This document shows positions 52,449 to 61,410 of a stretch of DNA of 64,000 bases, piece after piece. The stretch's first letter is position 1, and each line of letters starts with the position of its first letter. The notes under the pieces are model-generated. The model was not told the origin of the DNA. It did not search any database and was given only the letters and a program-made list of their open reading frames with translations. Position numbers and translations under genes: made by a program. This stretch comes from Haloplanus natans DSM 17983 (lineage in GTDB: Archaea > Halobacteriota > Halobacteria > Halobacteriales > Haloferacaceae): assembly GCF_000427685.1 (NCBI RefSeq), contig NZ_KE386573.1:1224938-1288937 (forward strand), given 5' to 3'.

Positions 52449-52592
52449 ACTCACGGATTTGGCCCGGAACCAATTAAAAATTCCGAAATAAAGTTAGCAA
52501 AACACAAATTAACATCCGTTATTGACTAACGTTCACACGGTTCGTCGGCGCACCGTCCGGGGATTCATGCGGCTGCCACGCTAACGACGGCT
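52449..52592. promoter_or_regulatory. AT-rich divergent promoter region
   Basis: About 80 bases here (52465-52540) are rich in A and T, with TTAAAAATT, AATAAAG and AAATTAACATCC. They lie between the small protein on the minus strand and the SDR gene on the plus strand and probably hold promoters for both. No symmetric operator is evident. Confidence 0.4.
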
Positions 52593-53267
52593 ATGGACGG
52601 AACAAACGCCGTCGTTACGGGAGCGAGTCGGGGAATCGGTGCGAGCGTCGTACGGAGGTTCGCGGCCGAGGGCGCCCACGTCACCTGCTGTGCTCGGACG
52701 CTCGACGACCTCGAGTCGGTCGTCGAATCGGCGGACGGTTCGGTGACGCCGGTGCGGGCGGACGTCCGCGACGAGTTCGACGTGGAGCGGCTGATGGAGA
52801 CGGCCGCCGGTGAGGGCGCTATCGACGTAGTGGTGGCGAACGCCGCCGTCAACCACGGCCCACCCGGAGAGAGTCCGCTCGGGGAGGAGTCGTACACGCG
52901 CTTCGACGACACGATGCGCACCAACCTGCGCGGCGTCTTCACGACGATACGCGAGGCGCTGCCACATCTCGCACCCGACGCGCGAATCCTCGTCCCGTCG
53001 GGGAGCGTTGCCCGGGAGTCGACGCCGGGGATGGGTGCCTACGCCGTCTCGAAGGCGGGCGCCGAGGCGCTGGTTCGGGGGTTCGCGGCCGACATCGACG
53101 GGTCCGTCGCCGTCGTCGACCCCGGCTACGTCGCTACCGACCTCAGCGGCGGCAAGGGCCGCGACCCGGCCGACGTGGCCCCGATGTTCGTGTGGGCGGC
53201 CCGCGACGCCGAGGACGCCGACGGCGAGGTGCTCGACCTGCGGGCGTGGAAGTCGGCCACCCGGTAG
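52593..53267 (+). CDS. Short-chain dehydrogenase/reductase (SDR)
   Basis: A 224-residue SDR with NAVVTGASRGIGASVVRRFA at the N-terminus, NAAVNHGPPG in place of the usual NNAG region, the catalytic Ser in LVPSGSVARES and YAVSKAGAEAL as the active-site Tyr-x-x-x-Lys. CARTLDDL after the first beta-alpha-beta favours NADP(H). It is slightly shorter than average. The substrate is unknown and neighbours give no clue. Confidence 0.82.
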   Translation: MDGTNAVVTGASRGIGASVVRRFAAEGAHVTCCARTLDDLESVVESADGSVTPVRADVRDEFDVERLMETAAGEGAIDVVVANAAVNHGPPGESPLGEESYTRFDDTMRTNLRGVFTTIREALPHLAPDARILVPSGSVARESTPGMGAYAVSKAGAEALVRGFAADIDGSVAVVDPGYVATDLSGGKGRDPADVAPMFVWAARDAEDADGEVLDLRAWKSATR

Positions 53268-53310
53268 CCGAACCGAACGTATTATTAATTGCGTCAGTTT
53301 AGTTGTTAAT

Positions 53311-54132
53311 ATGCGTGTCTCTTCCATCGTCGGTCTCGCCAGTACCGGCGTCTTCGTCGGCCTCTCGGCGCTCGCGACGACTCTCGGTGCCTGGAAACTC
53401 CTCGGTATCTCGTGGGTGGCTTTCGCCGCGATGGCGCTCGGCATCCCGCTCGGTCGGCGGACGCTCGGCGACCGGTCGTGGGCGCTCGTCTGGGGCTACG
53501 GGCTCGCCGCCGGCGCGATGATCACCAGCGCGGCCGTCTTTCTCGTCCCGCAGGCCATCGCCCACGACACCAACTTCGGCGGGTTCGGCATCGCGCTCGG
53601 CCTGCTGGTGGGCTTTGCCGGCCACACCGTTGGCCACCGACTCGCCCACTACGACCTGCCCCTTGACCGCACCGTCGCCGAACTCTCCGCGCACGCCTTC
53701 TCCGCGGGGCTGATCATCGGTATCATCTACGGCAACATGCCGACGCTCGGTCCCATTCTCGGCCTCGCCATCGTCTCGCACAAGGGACCGGCGGGCTACG
53801 CGGCGGCTCGACGCCTCGTCTCGAAGGGTCGGAACCCGACCGTGCTCCTCCTCCCGGCGGCGGGCGTAGGCATCGCGGCCATCGTCTCCAGCCTGATTCA
53901 GCTCCCGGCCTCCGCGGCCGTTCGGGGTGTCGTCTTCGGCTTCGCCGCCGGCATCTTCCTCCACGTCGCGATGGACTTCCTGCCGCGGTGTGAACTCGGG
54001 AGCGACGTGCACGAACTCCTGACGGTCACCGGCGACGCACACGAACTGCTCGACCGCCTCCGGGTTCACGCCGTCCTCAGCACGGGTCTCGGCGGCATCG
54101 CCGTGTTCGTCGCGTGGGTCGTCGTCACCTAG
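53311..54132 (+). CDS. ZIP-family metal transporter
   Basis: The 273-residue protein has eight hydrophobic helices. The metal-site helices show LSAHAFSAGLIIGIIYGN (TM4-like, with His) and ILGLAIVSHKGPAGYAAAR (TM5-like SHKxP in place of HExP), and another His-rich segment is VGFAGHTVGHRLAHYD. These fit ZIP transporters importing zinc or other divalent metals, although the HK variant at the metal site is non-canonical. TATTAATT at 53283-53290 is a good TATA box for a leaderless ATG. It overlaps the opposing gene by four bases. Confidence 0.78.
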   Translation: MRVSSIVGLASTGVFVGLSALATTLGAWKLLGISWVAFAAMALGIPLGRRTLGDRSWALVWGYGLAAGAMITSAAVFLVPQAIAHDTNFGGFGIALGLLVGFAGHTVGHRLAHYDLPLDRTVAELSAHAFSAGLIIGIIYGNMPTLGPILGLAIVSHKGPAGYAAARRLVSKGRNPTVLLLPAAGVGIAAIVSSLIQLPASAAVRGVVFGFAAGIFLHVAMDFLPRCELGSDVHELLTVTGDAHELLDRLRVHAVLSTGLGGIAVFVAWVVVT

Positions 54133-54410
54133 CCGTACAGCCGGCGGAGCTGATACGAGATGCCGAGCCCCGCCGCGAGCAGGACGACGAGATTGAAAGC
54201 CGCCTGAAACAGCGACCGGTACTCCGGCTCGATCCACGTCCGGATGGCGTTCGAGACGCTGAGATACAGTTGGATCACGGCGACGAAGGCGAGGACGCCG
54301 AGGACGAGCAGGACGGCGTAGTTGGCGTAGCGGCGGACGCGCTCGCCGCGACCCTCGCTCTCGTCCGCGTCGGTACTCTCACTCTCGGGGATGGTGTCTG
54401 TCTCACTCAT
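54129..54410 (-). CDS. Small two-helix membrane protein, operon partner of the PGF-CTERM protein
   Basis: A 93-residue protein with an acidic N-terminal tail (SETDTIPESESTDADESEG), then two helices (YAVLLVLGVLAFVAVIQLYL and FNLVVLLAAGLGISYQL). Its start overlaps the stop of the surface protein gene upstream by four bases, so the two are translationally coupled. Function unknown. Confidence 0.7.
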   Translation of the reverse strand: MSETDTIPESESTDADESEGRGERVRRYANYAVLLVLGVLAFVAVIQLYLSVSNAIRTWIEPEYRSLFQAAFNLVVLLAAGLGISYQLRRLYG

Positions 54411-55417
54411 TGGCTCGTCCTCCGTGCGAGTAGGGCCGCGGCGAGGAGCGCAACGACGGCGACGGCGGCGCCGAAACCGGGACCGCCACCCGAGGTGGGC
54501 ATCCCCGTCGCCTCCGGCCGGGGACGCTCGTCGTCCCCGTCGCCGCGGGTGAAGTCACTCACGCGCAGTTCCACGTCGCGTCGCGTCTCGTTGACGCTGA
54601 TCGTCTCCGTCGGGTCCAGATTCGCCGCCCCGCGGGCGCTGTCGATGACGACCCCGTCCTTCCAGAGCACGGCGTCGATGTAGTAGTTGTAGCCCGTCGG
54701 CACCGTCAGCCGCGTCTCGACCGTCTCCGTGCGGCCGGGGCGGATCGACCCCACCGGGACCGAGGTGCGGTTGGCGACGATGTTCGAGTCGGCCTGCCGG
54801 AGCGTCACCGTGACGCGCAGGTCCCCCGGCCGGTCGTCGCCCGCGTTGGTCAGTGCCATCTGCAGGGCGAGTGTCGTCCGGTTGCCCTCCGTCCCGGCGA
54901 CGGAGAAGGCGACCGGCGGGAGGGCGTCCGCCTCGGCGAAGCCCACGGCGCTTCGGGCGTACGGCGGCTGGAGGGCTTCGAGGCCGCGGAGTTCGCGCGT
55001 CCCGCTGTCGACCCGCTGGTCGTCGCGGTAGACGACCGCACGAATCCGGTAGCCACCCTCGCGCTCGACGGTCAGGTTCGTCGGCACCGCTACCTCGCGT
55101 TCCCCGGTCAGGTCGCCGGCGGTCGTCGTTCGCGTCGTCTCGACGAGCCCCGACTCCGCATCGACCGCCTGTATCCGCACGGTCACGTTCCGCGCCGGCG
55201 GGCCACGATGGGACAGGCGCGTCACGACGTTCAGCGTCACCGTATCGCCGGTCACGTCGCCGGCCGAAATCTCCATGTCGGCGATGTCGACCGGGCCGGG
55301 ACGAACCGGTCGCTCCTCGCTCGGATCGGCGAGGGCGCCGGGGACGAGGACGGCGGCGACGACGGCCAGGAGGGCAACGCCGGCCGCCCCGGCGGCCAGC
55401 GTGGTTTCGCGGCGCAT
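54407..55417 (-). CDS. Secreted surface protein with PGF-CTERM sorting signal
   Basis: The 336-residue protein starts MRRETTLAAGAAGVALLAVV, a signal peptide. Two beta-rich domains follow (VTGDTVTLNVVTRLSHRGPP and RTTLALQMALTNAGDD), with several potential N-glycosylation sites. The C-terminus, GGGPGFGAAVAVVALLAAAL followed by LARRTSQ, is a PGF-CTERM signal, which archaeosortase A processes to attach a lipid anchor. It is thus an extracellular, lipid-anchored protein. The role of the ectodomain is unknown. Confidence 0.82.
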   Translation of the reverse strand: MRRETTLAAGAAGVALLAVVAAVLVPGALADPSEERPVRPGPVDIADMEISAGDVTGDTVTLNVVTRLSHRGPPARNVTVRIQAVDAESGLVETTRTTTAGDLTGEREVAVPTNLTVEREGGYRIRAVVYRDDQRVDSGTRELRGLEALQPPYARSAVGFAEADALPPVAFSVAGTEGNRTTLALQMALTNAGDDRPGDLRVTVTLRQADSNIVANRTSVPVGSIRPGRTETVETRLTVPTGYNYYIDAVLWKDGVVIDSARGAANLDPTETISVNETRRDVELRVSDFTRGDGDDERPRPEATGMPTSGGGPGFGAAVAVVALLAAALLARRTSQ

Positions 55418-55500
55418 ACGCGGCCATCCTCGTGGACCGGGCAAATGTTTTGGGGAGGGTAAAACCCCGTTTTATGCTACTCCGCCTCGATGGGACGCGC

Positions 55501-55896
55501 ATGACCGTCTACGTCGTCGGCACCGACACCGTCGATACGAGCGCCGCGCTGTGTGATTATCTCGACCGCCGCCTCGACGCCAGCGATACGGTCCACGCCG
55601 TCAACTCCCTCCCCGGTGGCGACGCCACCGACGCCACCGACGCCCGCGACGGCGAGGACGCGGTCACCGTCGTCCAGTCGCGTCTCGGGGCCGTCGCGAC
55701 GGTCGAGACCCACCAGTTCGTCCGCGGCAACGACCCCCACGAGGACCTCCTCGCCCACGCCGACGCCGTCGACGCCGACGAACTCGTCATCGGCGTTCGC
55801 AAGCGCAATCCGACGGCGAAAATCGTCTTCGGCAGCACGGCCCAGGCGGTCCTCCTGCGCTCCGCGCGTCCCGTCGCCGTCGTCCCGCTGACCTGA
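55501..55896 (+). CDS. Universal stress protein (UspA family)
   Basis: A 131-residue protein. The ATP-binding pattern G-x-x-R...GS is visible in ELVIGVRKRNPTAKIVFGST followed by AQAVLLRSARPVAVV, the usual end of UspA domains. The ATG at 55501 is chosen because TTTATG (55472-55477) is about 28 bases upstream, giving a leaderless mRNA; an ATG at 55474 overlaps that box and is less likely. The acidic DATDATDARDGEDA loop is unusual. Confidence 0.8.
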   Translation: MTVYVVGTDTVDTSAALCDYLDRRLDASDTVHAVNSLPGGDATDATDARDGEDAVTVVQSRLGAVATVETHQFVRGNDPHEDLLAHADAVDADELVIGVRKRNPTAKIVFGSTAQAVLLRSARPVAVVPLT

Positions 55897-55905
55897 CCGC
55901 CTCCG

Positions 55906-56811
55906 CTACCGGTCGAGGACCTCATCGAGGAAGGCGATCTGGTGGGCTACGGCCGTCTCGAACGCCGGGCCGAGCGCGTCGGCGTGACCGATGGGGAGAC
56001 GGAGGAACGTCGATCCCTCGATCCGGTCGGCGGCGTCGGCGACGACGGCTGGCGGGGCAACGTCGTCGTCGGCGGCAGCGAGGAGGAAGGTCGGACAGCG
56101 CACCCGCTCGGCGTCGGCGAGCGGGCGGTAGCGAAACAGGGAGAGGAGTCCGCGGGCGGGCGTCGCGTTGTGCCAGTCGCTCCGCGGCGGAACGAGATCC
56201 AGATACGCGTCGCCGGTCGGGCGCGGCAGGACGCCGAACTCGTCGCGTCCGCCCACGACGGGGACGGATCGGGACCGGCCGAAGGGGGCGAGCAACCGGT
56301 CACGGACGCCGGCACCGACCGCACGGGCGAGCGCGCGCGGCGAACGAGCGCGGGCGAACGCCCGCCCGTCGAGCAGGGGGGCAACGGCGACGACGGCCGC
56401 CACGCGCCGGTTCGCGGCCACACGGACCGCGTGACCGCCGCCGAGGCCGAACCCCCAGAGCACGACCCGTCGGCGCTCGCCGTCGAGACGGCGGACCCGG
56501 TCGACCGCCGCGTTCAAATCCGTGATCTGTCCCGCGGGGTCGACGAGATTTCGTGGCTCGTCCTCGCTCTCGCCGAAGCCGCGGTAGTCGAAGACGAAGG
56601 CGGCGTAGCCCGCACGGGCGAAGCGCTCGGCGTACCGCGGGTAGCCGAACGTCGCCTCGGCCGCGAACTCGGGGCCCAGCACGATCACCGGCGGCGTGGC
56701 GGGTCGGTCCGGCCGGTAGAGTCGACCGCGACACCTCCGGCCCTCGCTCTCGAAGCCGAGCGTCGTCGTCGCCACGTCGAACCGGCGGGCGGGTGTCGCG
56801 GTCACCGACAT
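55906..56811 (-). CDS. Alpha/beta-hydrolase-fold protein lacking the nucleophile Ser
   Basis: The 301-residue protein has the fold's landmarks: oxyanion-side VIVLGPEFAAEATFGYPRYA, FDYRGFGESEDEPRNLVDP, then the nucleophile elbow VVLWGFGLGGGHAVRV, a likely acid Asp in LLAAADDDVAPP and the His in LPIGHADAL. In the elbow, Gly122 stands where GxSxG requires Ser, a one-base AGC-to-GGC difference. The Asp and His remain. The ATG overlaps the stop of the gene upstream by one base. Confidence 0.78.
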   Translation of the reverse strand: MSVTATPARRFDVATTTLGFESEGRRCRGRLYRPDRPATPPVIVLGPEFAAEATFGYPRYAERFARAGYAAFVFDYRGFGESEDEPRNLVDPAGQITDLNAAVDRVRRLDGERRRVVLWGFGLGGGHAVRVAANRRVAAVVAVAPLLDGRAFARARSPRALARAVGAGVRDRLLAPFGRSRSVPVVGGRDEFGVLPRPTGDAYLDLVPPRSDWHNATPARGLLSLFRYRPLADAERVRCPTFLLAAADDDVAPPAVVADAADRIEGSTFLRLPIGHADALGPAFETAVAHQIAFLDEVLDR

Positions 56812-57152
56812 TACGGGTCTTCCTTGAGCGTCTCGAGGACGCGCGTCGAGAACTCCGTCTCGGAGATGCGGTAGTCGCGCAGCCCCTCGAACCACTCGCC
56901 TTCGACGTACCAGGTGTTCATCACCTCGTCCTCGAACCGGAGGACGGTCGCCTCGACGCGTTTCGGGTTCCACTTATCCTCCTCGTCGAGGTCGATGAAG
57001 GCGTTCAGTACTTTTCCCATCTCCATGTGGTTGACCTCGTCGCCAGGATAGCCGGTGATGTACGACAGTTCGACCGGTTCGACGGCCTCGATTTCGTGAA
57101 TGTCGACCCCGAAGTTCCGCAGTTCTTCCTCCAGTGTGGATTCGTCCATCAT
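56811..57152 (-). CDS. Conserved haloarchaeal protein of unknown function
   Basis: A 113-residue soluble protein, acidic, with VELSYITGYPGDEVNHMEMG, ATVLRFEDEVMNTWYVEGEW and a C-terminal helix. A second ATG (57149) is an equally good start. The stop (TAA) overlaps the ATG of the alpha/beta-hydrolase-fold gene, so they are coupled. The pattern resembles a small alpha/beta domain, but I recognise no named family. Confidence 0.72.
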   Translation of the reverse strand: MMDESTLEEELRNFGVDIHEIEAVEPVELSYITGYPGDEVNHMEMGKVLNAFIDLDEEDKWNPKRVEATVLRFEDEVMNTWYVEGEWFEGLRDYRISETEFSTRVLETLKEDP

Positions 57153-57665
57153 ATCCGGTCTTGCATCTCGGCGGTCAAAACCCTTGCCGGCCGGTCGCGC
57201 CGCTTTCCGTGGTGAAAATGTGGGAGGAGGTGAGGCCGTCAGTTCGTGGTGGGCTTCGGCCCGAGTCCGCCGCGATCGATCATCGGGATCGCGGTCGTCG
57301 GCCCCGGGGTCGGCTCCGGTTCCGGTCGATCCCGTCCTCCGTCGGTCGTCGGGCCGCTTCCGGATCGCGGCTGTAGGGGGATGACGGGATCGATCGTGAT
57401 GGTGGAACGGTTCTTCTGTGTCGTGCGTCGGGACGTGCTCATTGGGATGTGTCGTATGCTGTGGTGGTTGTGGAACTGCACTGCGTCATCGGGCCACGAT
57501 CAGCATACGAGTACGACGCGTTGCATCGTAGTTCGTTCATAGCTCCCATCCATAATAAACCTTCATGATCGTTACTGGGTAAGATACCACGGCACGCGGT
57601 TTCACCGCCCACCGTTCGAACGTCGGTATCTTGAATGTCTTCGACTGCTTCTATCCGCCGAAGAC
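57153..57665. other. 513-base gap with one doubtful small ORF
   Basis: The only frame with some protein-like character is on the minus strand at 57239-57442 (67 codons, MSTSRRTTQKNRSTITIDPV, with a Pro/Gly-rich tail). It is low-complexity, lacks a clear promoter and overlaps an equally open plus-strand frame, so I do not call it as a gene. The part from 57540 to 57600 is AT-rich (AATAAACC) and probably contains the promoter of the permease at 57666. Confidence 0.4.
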
Positions 57666-59600
57666 GTGTCTCGAGTTGGTCCTGCGGTCGATACCGTGCC
57701 CTTGGTGGCCGCCGCGGTGTCGACCGACACTCTCGTGGTCTTCGGCATCGTGTTGCTCGCGCTCGGCCTGTTCGTGACGGAGCTTCTGCCTATCGACGTG
57801 ACGGCTATTTTCATCATGGTCGTCCTGATGGTGTTCGGGAGCGACGGCGTCGTGAATCTCACCCACATCTCGACCGCCGAGGGCGTGTCGGGCTTCTCGA
57901 ACCCGGCGACCCTCACCGTCCTCGCGATGCTCATCCTGAGTTCGGGCATCAGCCGGACGGGTCTCGTCCAGATCCTCGGCCGGAAGATGGCCGCCTTCGC
58001 CGGCGAAGACCGTGACCGACAGCTTCTGGCCACTATCGGCGTCGCCGGCCCCGTCTCCGGGTTCATCAACAACACGCCCGTCGTCGCCATCCTCGTCCCC
58101 GTCATCACCGACCTCGCGCACGCGGGCAAGACGTCGCCCTCGAAACTCCTCTTACCCCTCTCCTATGCTTCGATGTTCGGGGGGATGCTCACCCTCATCG
58201 GCACCTCGACGAACATCCTCGCCAGCGACGTGTCGGCCCGCCTGCTCGGTCACCCCTTCTCCATGTTCGAGTTCACCTCCCTCGGCGTCGTCGTTCTCGT
58301 CGCCGGCAGCCTCTATCTCGTGACCATCGGCCACCGCCTCATCCCCGAACGCGTCCCCGTCGAGGACGACTACGTCCAGGAGTACGCCATCGAGGAGTAT
58401 CTGACCGAAGTCGTCGTCGAGCCGGAATCGCCGCTCGTAGGGCGGACCGTCGGCACCGCAATCCACCACGTCGACTTCGACGCCGACATCCTCCAAGTCG
58501 TCCGCGACGGCGACGAGTTCATCCAGCCACTCGGCCAACTGACGATCCGCGCCGGCGACGTACTTCGGCTCCGGGCGGACCGCGACACGCTCCAGCAACT
58601 GGTCGAGCGCGATACGTTGACCCTCACCGGCCACCCGCCGCGGACGGGAGAGGAACTCGAACCCACGACCGAGACGGCACAGACCCTCGTCGAAGTCGTC
58701 ATCCCGCGTGGCTCCTTTCTCGCCGGCAAGTCGCTCGCGAGTTCGACCTTCCGCCAGCGCTACGACGCGAACGTCCTCGCCTTCCGTAGCCGGGGGGAGA
58801 CCGTCCGCGACCACATGGACCGCCGTCGCATCCGCGTCGGCGACACGCTCCTCATCCAGGCGGCACCGGACAGCATCGACCGCCTCTCCGACAACGAGGA
58901 CTTCATCGTCGCACACGAACCGGCGGAACCCCACTACCGAACCGAGAAGATCCCCCACGCCATCGCCATCATGCTCGGCGTCGTCGGCGTCGCCGCCGTC
59001 CCCTGGGAGACGGTCGGGACGACCCTCGCCGGCGTGACCGGAATCGGCGCTTTCGGCGTACTCGGCGCGCTCTCGCTTCCGATCCTCGTTACCGCGCTCG
59101 CCGGCGTCGTCGCGATGGTCGCCACCGGCGTCCTCGCCCCAACCGAACTCTACGACGCCGTCGAGTGGGACGTGATCTTCCTCCTCGCCGGCGTCATCCC
59201 GCTCGGCATGGCGCTCGAACAGACCGGTGGCGCCGACGTGCTCGGGAGCCTCGTCGCTGCCTCGAGCACCGTGCTTCCAGTCGTCGGCGTTCTCTGGGTG
59301 TTCTACGTCGCGACCGGTCTCATCACGGGCGTCATCTCGAACAACGCCAGCGTCGTGTTGATGCTGCCCGTCGCCGTCGAGGCGGCGACGCTGATCGGTG
59401 CCGACCCCTTCTCGTTCGTCCTCGCGGTCACCTTCGCCGCCTCGACTGCCTTCATCACCCCTGTCGGCTACCAGACCAACCTCTTCGTCTACGGCCCCGG
59501 CGGCTACAGGTTCACCGACTACGTCCGGGTCGGCGCCCCCCTCCAACTGTTTCTCTCCGTCGTCACCGTCGCCGGCATCGTCGTGCTGTGGGGCGTGTGA
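57666..59600 (+). CDS. SLC13/DASS-type anion permease with two TrkA-C domains
   Basis: The 644-residue membrane protein has N-terminal helices with the family motif SGFINNTPVVAILVPVITDL and SYASMFGGMLTLIGTSTNIL. Two cytoplasmic RCK-C/TrkA-C domains follow in tandem (about residues 235-320 and 335-420), and then the second transmembrane half, with NNASVVLMLPVAVEAATLIG and PVGYQTNLFVYGPGGYRF. Such proteins transport sulfate, dicarboxylates or other anions with Na+; the RCK-C pair probably gates by a ligand. Start choice is uncertain: GTG at 57666 or another in-frame GTG at 57699. Confidence 0.88.
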   Translation: MSRVGPAVDTVPLVAAAVSTDTLVVFGIVLLALGLFVTELLPIDVTAIFIMVVLMVFGSDGVVNLTHISTAEGVSGFSNPATLTVLAMLILSSGISRTGLVQILGRKMAAFAGEDRDRQLLATIGVAGPVSGFINNTPVVAILVPVITDLAHAGKTSPSKLLLPLSYASMFGGMLTLIGTSTNILASDVSARLLGHPFSMFEFTSLGVVVLVAGSLYLVTIGHRLIPERVPVEDDYVQEYAIEEYLTEVVVEPESPLVGRTVGTAIHHVDFDADILQVVRDGDEFIQPLGQLTIRAGDVLRLRADRDTLQQLVERDTLTLTGHPPRTGEELEPTTETAQTLVEVVIPRGSFLAGKSLASSTFRQRYDANVLAFRSRGETVRDHMDRRRIRVGDTLLIQAAPDSIDRLSDNEDFIVAHEPAEPHYRTEKIPHAIAIMLGVVGVAAVPWETVGTTLAGVTGIGAFGVLGALSLPILVTALAGVVAMVATGVLAPTELYDAVEWDVIFLLAGVIPLGMALEQTGGADVLGSLVAASSTVLPVVGVLWVFYVATGLITGVISNNASVVLMLPVAVEAATLIGADPFSFVLAVTFAASTAFITPVGYQTNLFVYGPGGYRFTDYVRVGAPLQLFLSVVTVAGIVVLWGV

Positions 59601-59643
59601 GCGTTTTCGTCCCCGCCCACCCACGAGACGCCGGCTCAGGCGG

Positions 59644-60471
59644 TTAGCGCACCGCGTCCGCCGCCGCGACCAGTCGCTCGACACGCTCGACCGAGACGGG
59701 GTTCGGGGCGTCCCCGCCCGCCTTGAGCGCGCTCCCGACGATGGCGCCGTCCGCGACCGAGAGTGTCTCACCCACCGTCTCGGCGGTCACACCGCTCCCG
59801 ACGAACACCGGCGTGTCGAGTCCCGCCTCGTCGCGGGCCGCGACCGCCGCCCGCAGGTCGTCGTCGTCGGTCGCCCGTCCGGTCGCCGCTCCGCTCACGA
59901 CCACACCGTCCGCGAGGCCGCGTTCGACGGCGTCGCCGAAGGCTTCCGGCCCGACCGCCGAGTCCCGCCGACCCATCGGCGCCGAGTGTTTGACGCCCAC
60001 GTCCGCCAACACCCGAACGTCCGCATCGAGGCGCTCGCGGAGTCGCATCGTCTCGTGGGCACGCCCCTCCAGCACTCCCTGGTCGGCTACGCGCGCCCCG
60101 ACGTGGACGTTGATCCGGACGAACGCGGCGCCCGCCGCGGCCGCGACGGCGACCGCCGACGGACCGTCGTTGCGGAGGACGTTCACCCCGACGGGGCGGT
60201 CGGTCGCCTCCCGTACCGTCCCCACGAGCGCCGTGAGTTCCGCGACGACGTGACGCGGCACCGACTCCGGGTAGAACGGTGCGTCGCCGAAGTTCTCCAC
60301 GATCAGTGCGTCGACGCCGCCCGCGTCTAGGCGTTCGGCGTCCCGACGCGCGGCCGCGTGAATCGCCGTGCGTCCCCCGTCGGCATCGAATCGAGGGGCG
60401 CCGGGGAGCGCCGGCAGGTGGACCATGCCCACGACCGGTCGGTCGGCGCCGACGACGGCTTCGGTGTCCAT
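59644..60471 (-). CDS. BtpA/SgcQ-family TIM-barrel protein
   Basis: The 275-residue protein matches the BtpA family: VVGMVHLPALPGAPRF at the N-terminus, GGVDALIVENFGDAPFYPE, VGVNVLRNDGPSAVAVA, FVRINVHVGARVADQGVLEG and a C-terminal DGAIVGSALKAGGDAPNPVS phosphate-binding end. BtpA was named for photosystem I biogenesis in a cyanobacterium, but the fold suggests a sugar- or nucleoside-related enzyme, and in archaea the role is unknown. It lies in the same direction as the MBL hydrolase, 30 bases after that gene. Confidence 0.9.
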   Translation of the reverse strand: MDTEAVVGADRPVVGMVHLPALPGAPRFDADGGRTAIHAAARRDAERLDAGGVDALIVENFGDAPFYPESVPRHVVAELTALVGTVREATDRPVGVNVLRNDGPSAVAVAAAAGAAFVRINVHVGARVADQGVLEGRAHETMRLRERLDADVRVLADVGVKHSAPMGRRDSAVGPEAFGDAVERGLADGVVVSGAATGRATDDDDLRAAVAARDEAGLDTPVFVGSGVTAETVGETLSVADGAIVGSALKAGGDAPNPVSVERVERLVAAADAVR

Positions 60472-60501
60472 ACGCGAAGGGCGGTCGGCGACGAGTTAAA
60501 A

Positions 60502-61245
60502 TTACACCAGTCCCGCCGGCTCCACCCCCAGAATCCCCCACTCGTGGCCCGGTAGGAGACGATCAGCGCGGTCGACCACCTTGGTCGCGCTCTCCCACCA
60601 CGCCAGGTCGTCCATCGGCAGTCCCGGCACCGGGTCGCCGTCGTCGGGGACGTTCTCGAAGGTCTGTACCGCGTCGACGGCGACGACAGTCGTCCCCGCG
60701 TCCGTCTCCACCGCCACCGACTGGTGGCCGACCGTGTGTCCCGGCGTCGGAAAGACGGTGACGCCCGGGCAGAGCGCCGTCTCCCCCCGCAGCGGCGTCA
60801 GATCGACCGTCAGCCACGGCGGCTCCCGCCCCAACGACGTAGCCTCGTACCGGTCCGCGTGCATCGGATACGGGGCGACGGCGTACGCCAGTTCCCGCCG
60901 CTGGACGTAGATGTCGGTGTCGGCGTCGTCGAAGGGGCCGAGGCCGTAACAGTGGTCCCAGTCGAGGTGGCTGAGGACGACGGCGTCGATATCGCCGGGC
61001 GCGTACCCCTCGTCGTCGAGGATGGCGTCCAGTTTCTGACCTGGCTCTCGGTGGCACGCGTAACTCGGGTGTAGCTCCGCCATCAGGTCGACCGGGCCGA
61101 ACCCCGTGTCGACGAGTATCGTCTCCTCGGCGTCGATCAGGTAGACGATGGCGGGCGCCTCGACGACGCCCTCCGCGCCCGCGACGAGGAGGTCGGCACC
61201 GACGCGAAAGGAGCCACAGCAACGGGGCGTGACGGTTGGGGGCAT
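60502..61245 (-). CDS. Metallo-beta-lactamase-fold hydrolase (lactonase-like)
   Basis: The 247-residue protein has the MBL landmarks: ETILVDTGFGP, the metal motif VVLSHLDWDHCYGLG, FPTPGHTVGHQSVAVETDAG and VVAVDAVQTFENVP, ending LLPGHEWG with the last His. The overall pattern is that of the AHL-lactonase/AttM-like branch. The metal motif reads H-L-D-W-D-H: the second His of HxHxDH is Asp, which may alter metal content. I chose the ATG giving MPPTVTPRCCG; a longer frame extends into promoter DNA. Confidence 0.82.
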   Translation of the reverse strand: MPPTVTPRCCGSFRVGADLLVAGAEGVVEAPAIVYLIDAEETILVDTGFGPVDLMAELHPSYACHREPGQKLDAILDDEGYAPGDIDAVVLSHLDWDHCYGLGPFDDADTDIYVQRRELAYAVAPYPMHADRYEATSLGREPPWLTVDLTPLRGETALCPGVTVFPTPGHTVGHQSVAVETDAGTTVVAVDAVQTFENVPDDGDPVPGLPMDDLAWWESATKVVDRADRLLPGHEWGILGVEPAGLV

Positions 61246-61336
61246 ACGGGATGCGTCGATCGGCGACGGGATAAACGTTAGACAGCCACCTGGATGGTAG
61301 TTTCTCGAAGATACGTTGTATACAAACGAAACCACA

Positions 61337-61352
61337 GTTTCGCCGACGAAAC
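61337..61352. promoter_or_regulatory. Palindrome GTTTCG-CCGA-CGAAAC
   Basis: A perfect six-base dyad with a four-base spacer lies about 90 bases upstream of the MBL start (minus strand) and about 60 bases upstream of the Rdx fragment. A further CGAAACC copy of the half-site is at 61327-61333. It may be a regulator-binding site for either direction. Confidence 0.4.
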
Positions 61353-61410
61353 CTCGTGTCCCAACAGTCACATGATGGTTATGCTTCCGGCGCCCCTCGG
61401 GTGAGCTGTG

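Noticed and set aside
57239-57481. Small Pro/Gly-rich ORF in the 57 kb gap
   Set aside because: Low complexity, an equally open frame on the opposite strand and no promoter of the expected type; described only under the intergenic region.
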